From: Deltaproteobacteria bacterium
Lineage (GTDB): Bacteria; Desulfobacterota; RBG-13-43-22
DNA length: 32,675 nt
NCBI GenBank assembly: GCA_016208255.1
Contig: JACQYK010000014.1
Coordinates: 1-32,675 of the forward strand
Direction: 5' to 3'
Shown: piece by piece, positions 1 to 8,666 of the stretch
How the letters are laid out: each line of letters starts with the position of its first letter
Numbering within the stretch: the first letter of the stretch is position 1
Position numbers and translations under genes: made by a program
Notes under the pieces: generated by a model
The model's input: only the letters and a program-made list of their open reading frames with translations
Databases searched by the model: none
Told to the model about the DNA's origin: nothing

Positions 1-540
1 AAAATCGGTCTTGGTCGCACCTTTCAAAATCTGGCCTTGTTTCCGACCCTCTCGGTCCTCCAGAATGTTATGATCGGCGTGCACAGCCGATCCCACGGGG
101 GGTTCTTCAGCAACTCCCTGAGACTGCCCCTGGTCAAACGGGAAGAGCAAAACATTCAAAATAAAGCCATGGAACTGCTTTCTCTTCTGGATCTTGAATC
201 GGTTGCCGATCATCCGGCGGTCGGGTTACCTTTCGGTACCCTGAAAAGAGTGGAACTGGCCCGGGCCCTGGCCAGCGAGCCCAAGTTGTTGTTGTTGGAT
301 GAACCGGCCGGGGGACTCAACCATGAAGAGGTAGAAGAATTAAGCCGACTGATTCGTAATTTTCGAGATAAACGAGGGGTAACTATTTTACTGGTTGAAC
401 ATCATATGAATCTGGTTATGCAGGTTTCAGACAAAGTTGTGGTTCTGAACTTTGGACAAAAAATAGCTGAGGGCATACCGGAAGAGGTGCAAAATAATCC
501 GGAAGTCATTCAGGCCTACCTGGGGGATGGGAATAAATGA
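1..540 (+). CDS. livG: Branched-chain amino acid-type ABC transporter ATP-binding protein LivG (5' partial)
   Basis: One of the two ATPases of a Liv-type (HAAT) ABC importer, acting on the cytoplasmic face of the inner membrane. The reading frame is open to the first base, so the gene starts upstream of the window; the TTG at 37 is internal. Visible parts are the Q-loop region (GLGRTFQN, codons 3-10), an ABC signature variant (LPFGTLKRVELARAL), Walker B (LLLLDEPAGGL) and the H-loop (LLVEHH). The Walker A motif lies off-window. The signature LPFGT replaces the usual LSGGQ, as is normal for LivG. The stop codon overlaps the start of livF by 4 bases (ATGA), which implies translational coupling. 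Family assignment is firm; the transported substrate is not known from sequence. Confidence 0.93.
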   Translation, partial: KIGLGRTFQNLALFPTLSVLQNVMIGVHSRSHGGFFSNSLRLPLVKREEQNIQNKAMELLSLLDLESVADHPAVGLPFGTLKRVELARALASEPKLLLLDEPAGGLNHEEVEELSRLIRNFRDKRGVTILLVEHHMNLVMQVSDKVVVLNFGQKIAEGIPEEVQNNPEVIQAYLGDGNK

Positions 541-1250
541 CGGCTCTTTTAACAGTAGAGAATCTGGAAGCCAATTACGGATTTACCAAAGTCCTTCATG
601 GGGTAAGTTTTCAAGTGGAAAAGGGTGGCGTAACCGCCATCCTCGGGGCCAACGGGGCTGGAAAAACCACCAGTTTGCGCGCTATTTGTAACATGGTGAA
701 AACGACCGGGGATATCCTTTTTGATGGACAGCGGATCAAAGGCAAAGCCACCGAAGATATTGTTCGACTCGGCATATCTCACGTACAGGAAGGGAGGGGT
801 ACTTTCGAACACCTCACAGTGGAAGAAAATTTGCGGCTGGGCGCCTATGCTCGAAAAGGCAAGACCACTATGGCTGAAGATCTGGCCAGAATGTACGATT
901 ACTTTGGAGTTCTGAAAGACCGCCGAAAGCAAGTGGCTGGAACGTTAAGCGGAGGGGAGCAGCAGATGCTGGCTGTCGCCCGGGGGTTGATGCTGCAACC
1001 CAAACTCCTTTTACTGGATGAGCCCTCTCTCGGCCTGGCCCCTTTAATCATGCGGGAAATTTTCCATATTGTGGAAACGGTCAACAAAAAAGAAGGTGTG
1101 AGTGTTCTGCTGGTCGAGCAAAATGCCTCCATGGCTCTGGGTATCGCCAATCAAGCCTACTTGCTTGAGACCGGCCGGGTGATTCTTTCAGGCCTGGCCA
1201 CGGATTTTTTAAAGGACGATTCTGTCAGAAGATCGTATCTTGGATATTAA
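537..1250 (+). CDS. livF: Branched-chain amino acid-type ABC transporter ATP-binding protein LivF
   Basis: Second ATPase of the Liv-type importer; 237 aa is the usual LivF length. Walker A is GANGAGKTT (about residues 36-44), the signature is LSGGEQQMLAVARGL (about 137-151), Walker B is LLLLDEPSLGLAP and the H-loop histidine is replaced by the LVEQN form typical of LivF. The ATG overlaps the livG stop codon. LivF pairs with LivG to power LivH/LivM. After the stop there are 77 non-coding bases before livH, holding a short GGTTNNN heptamer array, but the strand and gene order indicate a single operon. Confidence 0.95.
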   Translation: MTALLTVENLEANYGFTKVLHGVSFQVEKGGVTAILGANGAGKTTSLRAICNMVKTTGDILFDGQRIKGKATEDIVRLGISHVQEGRGTFEHLTVEENLRLGAYARKGKTTMAEDLARMYDYFGVLKDRRKQVAGTLSGGEQQMLAVARGLMLQPKLLLLDEPSLGLAPLIMREIFHIVETVNKKEGVSVLLVEQNASMALGIANQAYLLETGRVILSGLATDFLKDDSVRRSYLGY

Positions 1251-1260
1251 TAAAAAAAAC

Positions 1261-1288
1261 GGTTCAAGGTTTAAGGTACAAGGATTAA
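1261..1288. repeat. Four-unit GGTTNNN-type heptamer array
   Basis: Consecutive 7-bp units GGTTCAA, GGTTTAA, GGTACAA and GGATTAA lie in the short gap between livF and livH. The same kind of array occurs at 20292-20326 and at 15786-15877. It looks like a dispersed extragenic repeat; no function is evident. Confidence 0.6.
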
Positions 1289-1327
1289 GGTGTTGGATTT
1301 TACCTTATACCAAATAAAAGGACGACA

Positions 1328-2209
1328 TTGGAAACCTTAATTCAACAAATTATCTCCGGGTTGGCCAATGGCAGTATTTATGCCAGCGTCGCTCTGGCCC
1401 TGGTCATGATCTATCAGGCCACGGACGTCGTCAATTTTGCCCAGGGTGAAATGGCCATGTTCAGTACCTACCTGGCCTGGACCATGATTCATGCCGGTCT
1501 ACCCTATTGGGGGGCTTTTTTTCTCACCGTCGGCTTGTCTTTCGCAGGCGGACTGGTCATTGAGCGCTTGATTATCCGGCCGGTCGAAAGCGCACCCATT
1601 CTGACCATTGTCATTGTCAGCATGGGTTTGCTGGTCATCCTCAACAGTATTGCCGGTTGGGTCTACTCATACCTCATCAAACCTTTTCCCAGCCCTTTCC
1701 CGAAACAACCCATGAAAATAAGTAACATTGTTTTGTCTTTCCATGAGTTAGGGGCTATCGGGGTCACCCTTATCACGCTGGTCTTGCTCTTTCTATTTTT
1801 TCGTTTCACTCCACTCGGTTTGACCATGCGGGCCGCTGCCCAGAATCCGGGATCAAGCCGTCTGGTGGGTATTCGAGTAAGCCAAATGTTGATGCTCGGC
1901 TGGGGGCTGGCCGCCGCGCTCGGAGCCGTAGCTGGTATGATGGTAGCCCCGGTGGTCTTTCTCGACCCCAATATGATGAGCGGCATCCTAATCTATGCCT
2001 TTGCCTCAGCTACGCTGGGCGGATTTACCAGTCCCGTCGGGGCTGTTTTGGGCGGATTTATTGTCGGTATCACGGAAAACCTGGTGGGCACCTACGTTTC
2101 ATTTATCGGCCCGGAACTCAAGTTCACCGTGGCCCTGGTATTAATCATTGTTGTTCTTCTGGTAAAACCAAGCGGCCTCTTGGGAAAAGCCGTGGTTAAA
2201 AGGGTATAG
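1328..2209 (+). CDS. livH: Branched-chain amino acid-type ABC transporter permease LivH
   Basis: Inner-membrane permease of the Liv-type importer, 293 aa with about eight hydrophobic segments. The N-terminus (IISGLANGSIYASVALALV) and the stretch DVVNFAQGEMAMF match the conserved LivH start, and GGFTSPVGAVLGGFIVG is the conserved C-terminal loop that contacts the ATPase. The start is TTG at 1328: an AAAGGA ribosome-binding sequence at 1317-1322 sits at a suitable distance and the encoded N-terminus matches the family. It is followed after 3 bp by livM. The substrate range of these permeases is wide (branched amino acids, amides, aromatic acids), so the name does not define the cargo. Confidence 0.94.
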   Translation: METLIQQIISGLANGSIYASVALALVMIYQATDVVNFAQGEMAMFSTYLAWTMIHAGLPYWGAFFLTVGLSFAGGLVIERLIIRPVESAPILTIVIVSMGLLVILNSIAGWVYSYLIKPFPSPFPKQPMKISNIVLSFHELGAIGVTLITLVLLFLFFRFTPLGLTMRAAAQNPGSSRLVGIRVSQMLMLGWGLAAALGAVAGMMVAPVVFLDPNMMSGILIYAFASATLGGFTSPVGAVLGGFIVGITENLVGTYVSFIGPELKFTVALVLIIVVLLVKPSGLLGKAVVKRV

Positions 2210-2212
2210 AAA

Positions 2213-3196
2213 ATGGGAATCAATCCTGAAAACCAAGGATGGAAAATCGCCGGGTTGTTCGCTTTGCTGGTGATTGCTTTATTATTGCCATTCGGCCTGA
2301 GCAGTTATCGTCTGTTTCAATTTTCCCTGGCTTATGTTTATGCCATAGCTTTATTCGGCCTTAATCTGCTCACCGGCTATAATGGCCAGATCTCCCTGGG
2401 TCATGGGGCCTTCTTCGCCATCGGGGGCTATACCGCGGCGATTATGACGACCCACTTTGGAGTCCCTTATTTGTGGACCATCCCGGCGGCCGGTCTGATT
2501 TGTTTAGTGGTAGGTTTTCTCTTCGGGATTCCGGCCCTTCGGTTGGAGGGGCTTTACCTGGCCCTGGCTACTTTTGCCCTGGCCATCGCCACTCCCCAGA
2601 TCCTGAAATATAAATATCTTGAACACTGGACCGGTGGTGTCCAGGGGATTGTTCTGGCCGAGCCCCAAGCCCCCTTGGGACTGCCCCTGACCAAAGACTT
2701 ATGGCTTTATTACTTAACCCTGGCCATCCTGCTGATCCTTTTGATCATCGGCTGGAATCTGCTGCGAGGACGGGTTGGAAGGGCCATCATCGCCATTCGG
2801 GACAATCATATCGCCGCCGAATCCATGGGTATCAATCTTCCTCTCTATAAATCTCTCACTTTTGGGGTCAGCGCCATGTACACCGGGATGGCCGGGGCTT
2901 TAGGCGCCATCGTTGTTCAATATGTGGCCCCCGATAGTTATAACGCACTCTTGTCCATTTCATTTCTTACCGGCATGGTCATCGGCGGTTTGGCTTCCAT
3001 CTCCGGGGCCATCTTCGGGGCCTTTTTCATTCAATTCGTTCCCAACTATACTCAGAAAATCTCCGACGCAGCGCCCTGGGCCATTTATGGAGGCTTGCTA
3101 ATTATTTTTATGTACATCATGCCCACGGGGATTAATGGTTTTATTGCCGGGCAGTGGAGCCGGCTCAGACAAAAAAGGTCTCTATCCAAAAGGTAG
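2213..3196 (+). CDS. livM: Branched-chain amino acid-type ABC transporter permease LivM
   Basis: Second permease of the importer, 327 aa, strongly hydrophobic. The family landmarks LNLLTGYNGQISLGHGAFFAIGGY (about residues 50-73), AIRDNHIAAESMGI and the C-terminal GGLASISGAIFGAFFI are all present. The start ATG is 3 bp after the livH stop with no strong Shine-Dalgarno, consistent with coupling. It forms the transmembrane pore with LivH. Confidence 0.94.
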   Translation: MGINPENQGWKIAGLFALLVIALLLPFGLSSYRLFQFSLAYVYAIALFGLNLLTGYNGQISLGHGAFFAIGGYTAAIMTTHFGVPYLWTIPAAGLICLVVGFLFGIPALRLEGLYLALATFALAIATPQILKYKYLEHWTGGVQGIVLAEPQAPLGLPLTKDLWLYYLTLAILLILLIIGWNLLRGRVGRAIIAIRDNHIAAESMGINLPLYKSLTFGVSAMYTGMAGALGAIVVQYVAPDSYNALLSISFLTGMVIGGLASISGAIFGAFFIQFVPNYTQKISDAAPWAIYGGLLIIFMYIMPTGINGFIAGQWSRLRQKRSLSKR

Positions 3197-3235
3197 AGAG
3201 ATAATTAACCATTATTTAAAAGAGGGAGGAAAGCC

Positions 3236-4456
3236 ATGAGAAGTAAAGGAATGATTTATTTTTGTTGCTTGGTTATCGGACTATTTTTGTTTAGCGGTCT
3301 GGCCATCGGAAAAGGCAAGTACGGACCGGGGGCAAGCGACACGGAAATCAAGATCGGCCACACCTGTCCTTACAGCGGCCCGGCCTCAGCCTATGGTGTC
3401 ATTGGTAAGGCCGAAGCGGCCTACTTTAAAATGATCAACGAGCAGGGCGGGATTAACGGGAGGAAAATCAATTTCATCAGTTATGATGACGCTTACAGTC
3501 CTCCCAAAATTGTGGAACAGGTGCGCCGCCTGGTGGAGCAAGACCAGGTGTTGTTTTTGTTCAATACCTTAGGAACTCCCAATAACACGGCCATCTGGGC
3601 TTATTGTAATATGAAAAAGGTTCCCCAGCTCTTCGTCGCCACCGGGGCCACCAAATGGGGAGATCCCAAGGGGCACCCCTGGACCATGGGTTGGCAGCCC
3701 AACTACCAGAGTGAAACACGCATCTATGCCAAATATATCCTTGAAAATCTGCCCAAGGCTAAGATTGGAATCCTGTACCAGAATGACGATTACGGTAAGG
3801 ACCTTCTGAAAGGCTTAATGGACGGCCTGGGCAGCAAGGCCAAGAGTCTGATCGTTTCCGAACAGAGTTTTGAAGTCACCGATCCGACCGTTGATTCACA
3901 AATCGTCAATTTGAAAAACAGCGGGGCCGATGTCTTCATTAATATTACGACCCCAAAGTTTGCCGCCCAGTCCATTAAAAAGGCCTATGAAATCGGTTGG
4001 AAACCAGTCCATTTCCTTAATCAGGTGTCCAACTCCCCAGGCTCGGTATTGAAACCGGCCGGCTTGGAAGCCTCCAAAGACCTCATTTCCACCTTTTATC
4101 TGAAAGACCCGGGGGACCCGCAGTGGAAGGATGACCCGGCCGTAAAAACCTGGCTGGATTGGATGAAGAAATACTACCCGGAGGGCAATGTGGAAGACCT
4201 TTTCAACGTTTATGGGTACACCGCAGCCCAGACCTTGGTCCAGACCCTCAAACAGTGCGGTGATGACCTGACCAGAGAAAATATTATGAAACAGGCGGCC
4301 AATCTTAAGAACCTGGAGTTGCCCATGCTTATGCCGGGAATTAAAATCAACACCAGCCCCACGGATTTTTTTCCCATAGAACAAGAGCAACTCGGCAAAT
4401 TCGACGGTCACCGCTGGGTAAGGTTCGGCAAGATAATTGATGCTGCGGTGAAATAG
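3236..4456 (+). CDS. ABC transporter substrate-binding protein (LivK-like, periplasmic binding family 6)
   Basis: Periplasmic ligand-binding subunit of the Liv-type importer, 406 aa. Residues 1 to about 26 form a signal peptide (basic MRSKG, then a hydrophobic core [16 protein letters not shown]). The mature start [18 protein letters not shown] is the typical opening of the Peripla_BP_6 fold, followed by [14 protein letters not shown] and [20 protein letters not shown], both hallmark segments. A strong ribosome-binding site (GGGAGGA) precedes the ATG. It determines cargo specificity. Being directly upstream of an acyl-CoA ligase suggests a carboxylic acid rather than leucine/isoleucine, but that is inference from context. 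Confidence 0.93.
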   Translation: MRSKGMIYFCCLVIGLFLFSGLAIGKGKYGPGASDTEIKIGHTCPYSGPASAYGVIGKAEAAYFKMINEQGGINGRKINFISYDDAYSPPKIVEQVRRLVEQDQVLFLFNTLGTPNNTAIWAYCNMKKVPQLFVATGATKWGDPKGHPWTMGWQPNYQSETRIYAKYILENLPKAKIGILYQNDDYGKDLLKGLMDGLGSKAKSLIVSEQSFEVTDPTVDSQIVNLKNSGADVFINITTPKFAAQSIKKAYEIGWKPVHFLNQVSNSPGSVLKPAGLEASKDLISTFYLKDPGDPQWKDDPAVKTWLDWMKKYYPEGNVEDLFNVYGYTAAQTLVQTLKQCGDDLTRENIMKQAANLKNLELPMLMPGIKINTSPTDFFPIEQEQLGKFDGHRWVRFGKIIDAAVK

Positions 4457-4458
4457 CT

Positions 4459-6081
4459 ATGAAAGGACTGATTCAGGATCAGCCCCTGCTGATCTCTTCA
4501 CTGATCTCCTATGCCGGCCTGTACCACGGCGAGGTGGAAATCGTCTCCCGGACCGTAGAGGGTCCCATTCACCGTTACGGTTACCGGGAGGTCCAGCGGC
4601 GCTCCAGGCAGGTGGCCGAAGCCCTTCTTTCTTTGGGGGTAAAACCCGGCGACCGAATTGCCACCCTGGCCTGGAACGGATTCCGGCATCTGGAACTCTA
4701 TTTCGGGATCTCCGGCCTGGGTGCGGTTCTGCATACCATCAACCCCAGGCTTTTCCCGGAGCAGATCGTCTATATTGCCAACCATGCCGAGGATATCTAC
4801 CTCTTCCTGGACCTGACCTTCGTCCCCCAGGTCGAATCCATAGCCCAGGAGCTGAAATCGGTCAAGGGCTTCGTCGTCATGACTGACGAAGAGCACATGC
4901 CCAGGACCTCGCTGCCCAGGGTCATGTGCTATGAAAGCCTGATCGGAGAACAAAAGGGCGAATATGCCTGGCCGAAATTCGACGAGCAGACGGCCTCCAG
5001 CCTCTGTTACACCTCGGGGACAACGGGCAATCCCAAGGGGGTCCTCTATTCGCACCGCTCCACCGTGCTCCACAGCTATTGCGTCTGCTCCGTAGACGGA
5101 TTGGGCCTCTCAGGCAGTGATACGGTTATGCCTATCGTACCCATGTTCCACGCCAATGCCTGGGGCAATCCTTACGGTGCGGCCATGTGCGGGGCCAAGA
5201 TGGTCTTCCCCGGGGAGAAGATGGACGGCCAGTCCATCTTCGAACTCCTGGACCAGGAGAAGGTGACCCTGACCCTGGCTGTGCCCACGGTCTGGCTGAT
5301 GCTCCTCCAGTATCTCCGCGAGACCGGCCGGAAACTGCCCTTTCTGAAACGGGTGGTCATCGGCGGGTCGGCCCCCCCGAAATCCATGATCCGGACCTTC
5401 GAAGAAGAGTACGGCGTCCAGGTCTATCACGGCTGGGGGATGACCGAGATGAGCCCCCTGGGAACGGTCGGCAACCTTAAACTGAAACACCAGGGTCTGC
5501 CATATGAGGAAAGGATGAACATCAAGTCCAAGCAGGGACGGGCCATTTACGGGGTGGATCTGAAAATCGTCGACGCCCAGGGAAATGAATTAGCCCGGGA
5601 CGGTAAGGCCTTCGGGCCTCTCCTGGTCCGGGGTCCCTGGATCGCCAGCGGTTACTTCAAAGGCGAAGGGGGAGGGATCATCGATGATGAGGGCTGGTTT
5701 GACACCGGGGACGTGGCCACTCTGGATCCGGACGGCTACATGCAGATCACTGATCGGGCCAAGGATGTTATCAAATCGGGTGGTGAATGGATCAGCTCTA
5801 TCGATCTTGAAAATGACGTCATGGGGCATCCCGGTGTAGCCGAGGCGGCCGTTATCGGGGTGCCCCATCCCAAATGGGACGAACGTCCTTTGTTGCTGGT
5901 GGTCAGGAATGAAGGGGTGGAGATCTCTAAGGAAGAACTACTCGACTACCTGAGAAAAAGGGTGGCCAAGTGGCAGGTCCCGGACGATGTGGTTTTTGTC
6001 GATGAGCTTCCGCACACGGCCACCGGAAAGCTTCTCAAGAGTAAACTGCGGGAGGATTATAAAAACTTCAAGCTTCCCTGA
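4459..6081 (+). CDS. AMP-forming acyl-CoA synthetase (fatty/carboxylic acid-CoA ligase)
   Basis: Activates a carboxylic acid to its CoA thioester via an acyl-adenylate. The protein is 540 aa, normal for medium/long-chain ligases of the AlkK/FadD type. Motifs in order: P-loop [11 protein letters not shown] (about residues 183-193), [10 protein letters not shown] (about 323), the hinge/adenylate motif DEGWFDTGD...[15 protein letters not shown] (about 410-445), and the C-terminal [10 protein letters not shown] carrying the catalytic lysine (about 522). It starts 2 bp after the binding-protein gene, so it belongs to the liv operon; uptake and activation of the same substrate is the likely logic. 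Its base composition looks richer in G+C than the following genes. The acyl substrate cannot be read from sequence. Confidence 0.92.
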   Translation: MKGLIQDQPLLISSLISYAGLYHGEVEIVSRTVEGPIHRYGYREVQRRSRQVAEALLSLGVKPGDRIATLAWNGFRHLELYFGISGLGAVLHTINPRLFPEQIVYIANHAEDIYLFLDLTFVPQVESIAQELKSVKGFVVMTDEEHMPRTSLPRVMCYESLIGEQKGEYAWPKFDEQTASSLCYTSGTTGNPKGVLYSHRSTVLHSYCVCSVDGLGLSGSDTVMPIVPMFHANAWGNPYGAAMCGAKMVFPGEKMDGQSIFELLDQEKVTLTLAVPTVWLMLLQYLRETGRKLPFLKRVVIGGSAPPKSMIRTFEEEYGVQVYHGWGMTEMSPLGTVGNLKLKHQGLPYEERMNIKSKQGRAIYGVDLKIVDAQGNELARDGKAFGPLLVRGPWIASGYFKGEGGGIIDDEGWFDTGDVATLDPDGYMQITDRAKDVIKSGGEWISSIDLENDVMGHPGVAEAAVIGVPHPKWDERPLLLVVRNEGVEISKEELLDYLRKRVAKWQVPDDVVFVDELPHTATGKLLKSKLREDYKNFKLP

Positions 6082-6189
6082 GTCCGGTTTGGACCGGTTC
6101 TTATAAATCCCTCCCGACCTCTCTTTTTCAAAGAGGAGAGACAGGCTGGCGCAGACTCCTTTTGGAAAAAAGGCTATAAAGGGACTACC

Positions 6190-6705
6190 ATGAGGGATAT
6201 AGCCAAGGCCTGCAAATGTAAGCCTCCCAATATCTATAATTTTTTTCCTAATAAAGAAACCATCTTATTTGAGATACTCAAGTCACAGTTGGAAAATTTG
6301 ATTTCCAGCGTGAAATATCTGGTAAACGATGAGATTAACCCTCCAGTAGAACAATTGCGGCTTCTCATCACCCATCATGCCACTTATACCTTCAGCGTGT
6401 CTAAGACCTCTAAGTTAATCTTTGATGTCGAGCTGGACAATTTGTCTCCGGCCAAGAGGAAACAAATTGTCAAACTCCGCGATTCTTACGAAGATATCCT
6501 GTATAAGATAATAAAAAGAGGCATTGCCTCAGGGGATTTTGCCCCGACGGATAAAAAGTTAGCGGTTTATTGTATTATTTCCATGATCCTGCGCACCATC
6601 ATCTGGTTTACTCCCAAGGGGCGATTAACTGTTCCTCAACTGATCAACTTTATAGTTGATTTTTCCTTAAACGGATTAAGAGGAAAAAGACCTGCCTGCC
6701 GTTGA
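6190..6705 (+). CDS. TetR/AcrR family regulator lacking a normal 5' end
   Basis: The 171-aa product from the first ATG begins inside the helix-turn-helix (MRDIAKACKCKPPNIYNFFPNKE), so helix 1 would be missing. The frame is open further upstream and encodes plausible TetR sequence (AGADSFWKKGYKGTT) back to about 6142, but between the ligase stop (6079-6081) and 6190 there is no in-frame ATG, GTG or TTG. The residues before AGADSF do not fit helix 1 well, which suggests a small indel near 6140. It either uses a near-cognate start or is a decaying regulator. If functional it would probably control the upstream liv/ligase operon, as FadR/TetR regulators often do. Confidence 0.75.
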   Translation: MRDIAKACKCKPPNIYNFFPNKETILFEILKSQLENLISSVKYLVNDEINPPVEQLRLLITHHATYTFSVSKTSKLIFDVELDNLSPAKRKQIVKLRDSYEDILYKIIKRGIASGDFAPTDKKLAVYCIISMILRTIIWFTPKGRLTVPQLINFIVDFSLNGLRGKRPACR

Positions 6706-6854
6706 TTTTTTGTCAGTTGTGAAAGCAGACATCCTCCCCCCTTTATATTCTATTCTATCATCCTTCGTGGCGCCCGCCTCGCCTTCCCCCCTTCGGAGGT
6801 AGGATGAGGGTGAGGTGGCAATTTACATGGTATCAGCATTAATTAATAAAAGGC
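6706..6854. other. Intergenic spacer with weak dyad
   Basis: No coding sequence is seen. A weak inverted repeat, TCATCCT near 6758 with AGGATGA near 6801, flanks C/G-rich sequence and could act as a transcription barrier after the upstream operon, but there is no T-tract, so I do not call a terminator. Confidence 0.3.
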
Positions 6855-6883
6855 TTGACAAGCAATACCAATCGGTATATATT
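6855..6883 (+). promoter_or_regulatory. Sigma70-type promoter of the intact tetR gene
   Basis: Perfect -35 TTGACA at 6855-6860, 17-bp spacer, and -10 TATATT at 6878-6883, about 25 bp before the ATG of the TetR gene. The spacer contains the palindromic operator at 6865-6878, the arrangement expected for autorepression. Confidence 0.75.
6865..6878. promoter_or_regulatory. TetR operator, copy 1
   Basis: ATACCAATCGGTAT is a palindrome with half-sites ATACC/GGTAT. It lies between the -35 and -10 of the tetR promoter and recurs as its exact reverse complement at 7521-7534, before the next gene. Duplicate sites flanking a tetR gene are strong evidence for a cognate operator. Confidence 0.75.
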
Positions 6884-6907
6884 ATAACCAAATAATATGG
6901 ATAAAAA

Positions 6908-7501
6908 ATGAGCAAAGCCGAAGAAACTAAAAATTACATTATCGAACAGGCCGCGCCTATTTTTAATAAATACGGCTACAACGGAACTTCTATGTCCCAA
7001 TTGACCAAGGCCATTAACATGACCAAAGGCGCGATTTACGGTAATTTCAAGGACAAAGATGAGATCGCCCTGGCCGCTTTTGATTATAATTTTGCTGAAA
7101 TATCAAAAAAAATCCAGGAGGTCATTCGCTCAAAGCAAAATGCCTGTGACAAACTTATAGCCTTTGCCAATTTTTATCTGGACGGGTTTGCCGGGCTGTC
7201 TATCACGGGCGGTTGTCCCATATTGAATGCCGCGGTTGATTCTGACAATGTCCATCCTCCTTTACAACAAAAGGTTTCTCAAGCCATTGAAAATTGGACC
7301 AATACCGTTGTTAAGATTATATACAACGGCATCGAACGGGGACAGATCAATCCAAATGCCAAACCTGAGCAGTTCGCCTCAATTTTTGTTTCCTTGATCG
7401 AAGGTGGGATCATGCTGTCCAGGGCAACAGGCAACACCATCCATCTGGGCCGGAATATCGATCATATCATCCATTTAGTGAATACGGAGCTTAGGATATA
7501 A
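6908..7501 (+). CDS. TetR/AcrR family transcriptional regulator
   Basis: Intact 197-aa repressor. The N-terminal DNA-binding domain (about residues 8-55) shows the full TetR pattern, IIEQAAPIFNKYGYNGTS followed by MSQLTKAINMTKGAIYGNFKDKDE. The C-terminal ligand-binding domain contains ITGGCPILNAAVDSD, characteristic of the subgroup with a TetR_C_33/YfiR-like domain. It is preceded by its own promoter with an operator in the spacer, and the same operator lies between its stop and the next gene. It therefore probably represses itself and the downstream redox genes until a small ligand, perhaps a pathway intermediate, binds. Confidence 0.92.
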   Translation: MSKAEETKNYIIEQAAPIFNKYGYNGTSMSQLTKAINMTKGAIYGNFKDKDEIALAAFDYNFAEISKKIQEVIRSKQNACDKLIAFANFYLDGFAGLSITGGCPILNAAVDSDNVHPPLQQKVSQAIENWTNTVVKIIYNGIERGQINPNAKPEQFASIFVSLIEGGIMLSRATGNTIHLGRNIDHIIHLVNTELRI

Positions 7502-7520
7502 ATTTTTTTTATTCTTTCGT

Positions 7521-7534
7521 ATACCGATTGGTAT
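7521..7534. promoter_or_regulatory. TetR operator, copy 2, over probable promoter of the downstream gene
   Basis: ATACCGATTGGTAT is the exact reverse complement of the site at 6865-6878. A TATATT -10-like hexamer overlaps its right end (7532-7537), the same relative position as in copy 1; no good -35 is visible. It lies 27 bp before the start of the QueG-like gene, so the TetR protein probably controls the downstream genes. Confidence 0.7.
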
Positions 7535-7561
7535 ATTATTTACGGAAAATTGAGGTGAAAC

Positions 7562-8539
7562 ATGACAAAGAAGCTAGAAACAAAAACATATACTGCAGAA
7601 ACGATTAAAAACATCTGCCTTGAGGCCGGGGCCGACGATGTGGGCCTGGTAAATTTGGACCGGGAATCTCTGGAAAAGGAACGGGAAGGGGCTTTGTATG
7701 TCTATCCTCTGGCCCGCAGTGTTATTTCCATTATTGTGACCAATAATCGGGAAAACCTGCAAAGTCCGGCCAGGTATGTGGCTAACGAAGAATATCATCA
7801 TACCGGGGATAAGATTTCCGAGCTTTCCAGAGAAATCCTGCGCCGCCTGAACCGAATCGGCATCCGCGGAGTCGTTGTCAACAAGGGGTGGCCCATGAAT
7901 CTGGACCACTTTCCGGGAAAGATCTGGGACGTCAGTCACAAAATTATGGCTGTGGAAGCCGGTCTGGGGCACATGGGATTAAACCGGCTGGTCCTGCATC
8001 CGAAATTCGGCAGCGCCATTCAATTGGACAGCATCCTGATCAATGGGGTGATGGATCAATACGACCGGCCCCTGACAGAAAATCCCTGTATTCAATGTAA
8101 TCTCTGTGCCGCGGTCTGTCCCACAGGGGCCATTACCAAAGGCCAACCCTTTGACCTTTTTGCCTGCAGCACTCACACTTATAGGGACAATATGACCGGG
8201 TTCCAGAACTGGGTGGAGGCCATGGTCACCTCGCGGGACATGACCGAATACAGTACCCATTTTAATAACCGGGAAACGGCCTTCATGTGGCAGTCCCTGA
8301 TGTTCCGGATGAGCTACCGCTGCAGTTATTGTATGGCTGTCTGTCCGGCCGGGGAAGAGATCAAATCGGATTACCTCAAAAATAAGAAGGATCATGTTGA
8401 AAGAATATTGAAGCCCCTCAGAGACCGGCCTGAACCGGTTTACGTTGTGGCCGGATCCAAAGCGGAAGCGAGAGCCAAACGAAATCCCAATAAAGAAGTG
8501 AGGATTGTTCCTGCGATGATTCGGACGCCACCGAAGTAA
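7562..8539 (+). CDS. QueG-like 4Fe-4S iron-sulfur protein
   Basis: A 325-aa protein related to epoxyqueuosine reductase (QueG). AVEAGLGHMGLNRLVLHPKFGS (about residues 130-151) matches the conserved cobalamin-contact region of QueG. A ferredoxin-type cluster motif C176-x2-C179-x2-C182-x3-C186-P is followed by a second site, C254-x2-C257-x3-C261-P, with C202 a possible extra ligand. It lacks the C-terminal HEAT repeats of many QueG proteins and sits in a TetR-controlled redox cluster, so it is more likely a paralogue with a reductase or electron-transfer role than the tRNA enzyme. The start ATG follows GAGGTG. Whether it binds a corrinoid is not shown by sequence alone. Confidence 0.8.
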   Translation: MTKKLETKTYTAETIKNICLEAGADDVGLVNLDRESLEKEREGALYVYPLARSVISIIVTNNRENLQSPARYVANEEYHHTGDKISELSREILRRLNRIGIRGVVVNKGWPMNLDHFPGKIWDVSHKIMAVEAGLGHMGLNRLVLHPKFGSAIQLDSILINGVMDQYDRPLTENPCIQCNLCAAVCPTGAITKGQPFDLFACSTHTYRDNMTGFQNWVEAMVTSRDMTEYSTHFNNRETAFMWQSLMFRMSYRCSYCMAVCPAGEEIKSDYLKNKKDHVERILKPLRDRPEPVYVVAGSKAEARAKRNPNKEVRIVPAMIRTPPK

Positions 8540-8666
8540 AGCAGACTGGATTTGCGGCTGAGCCCAAAAGAGATGAGGGGATATCCGGTCGAACAATTAA
8601 AATTGGTTAAGTATAGGAAATTAAAAACACTTGAACCTATTAGATAGAGAGAGATGAGGTGTGGAA

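Noticed and set aside
4498..5490. Long open frames on the minus strand inside the acyl-CoA ligase gene
   Set aside because: They lack family motifs and mirror a G+C-rich coding gene; they are antisense shadows.
6079..6190. Selenocysteine or readthrough of TGA joining the acyl-CoA ligase to the TetR frame
   Set aside because: The ligase ends at the normal family length after [10 protein letters not shown], and no SECIS-like hairpin is evident after the TGA; the shared frame is probably chance.
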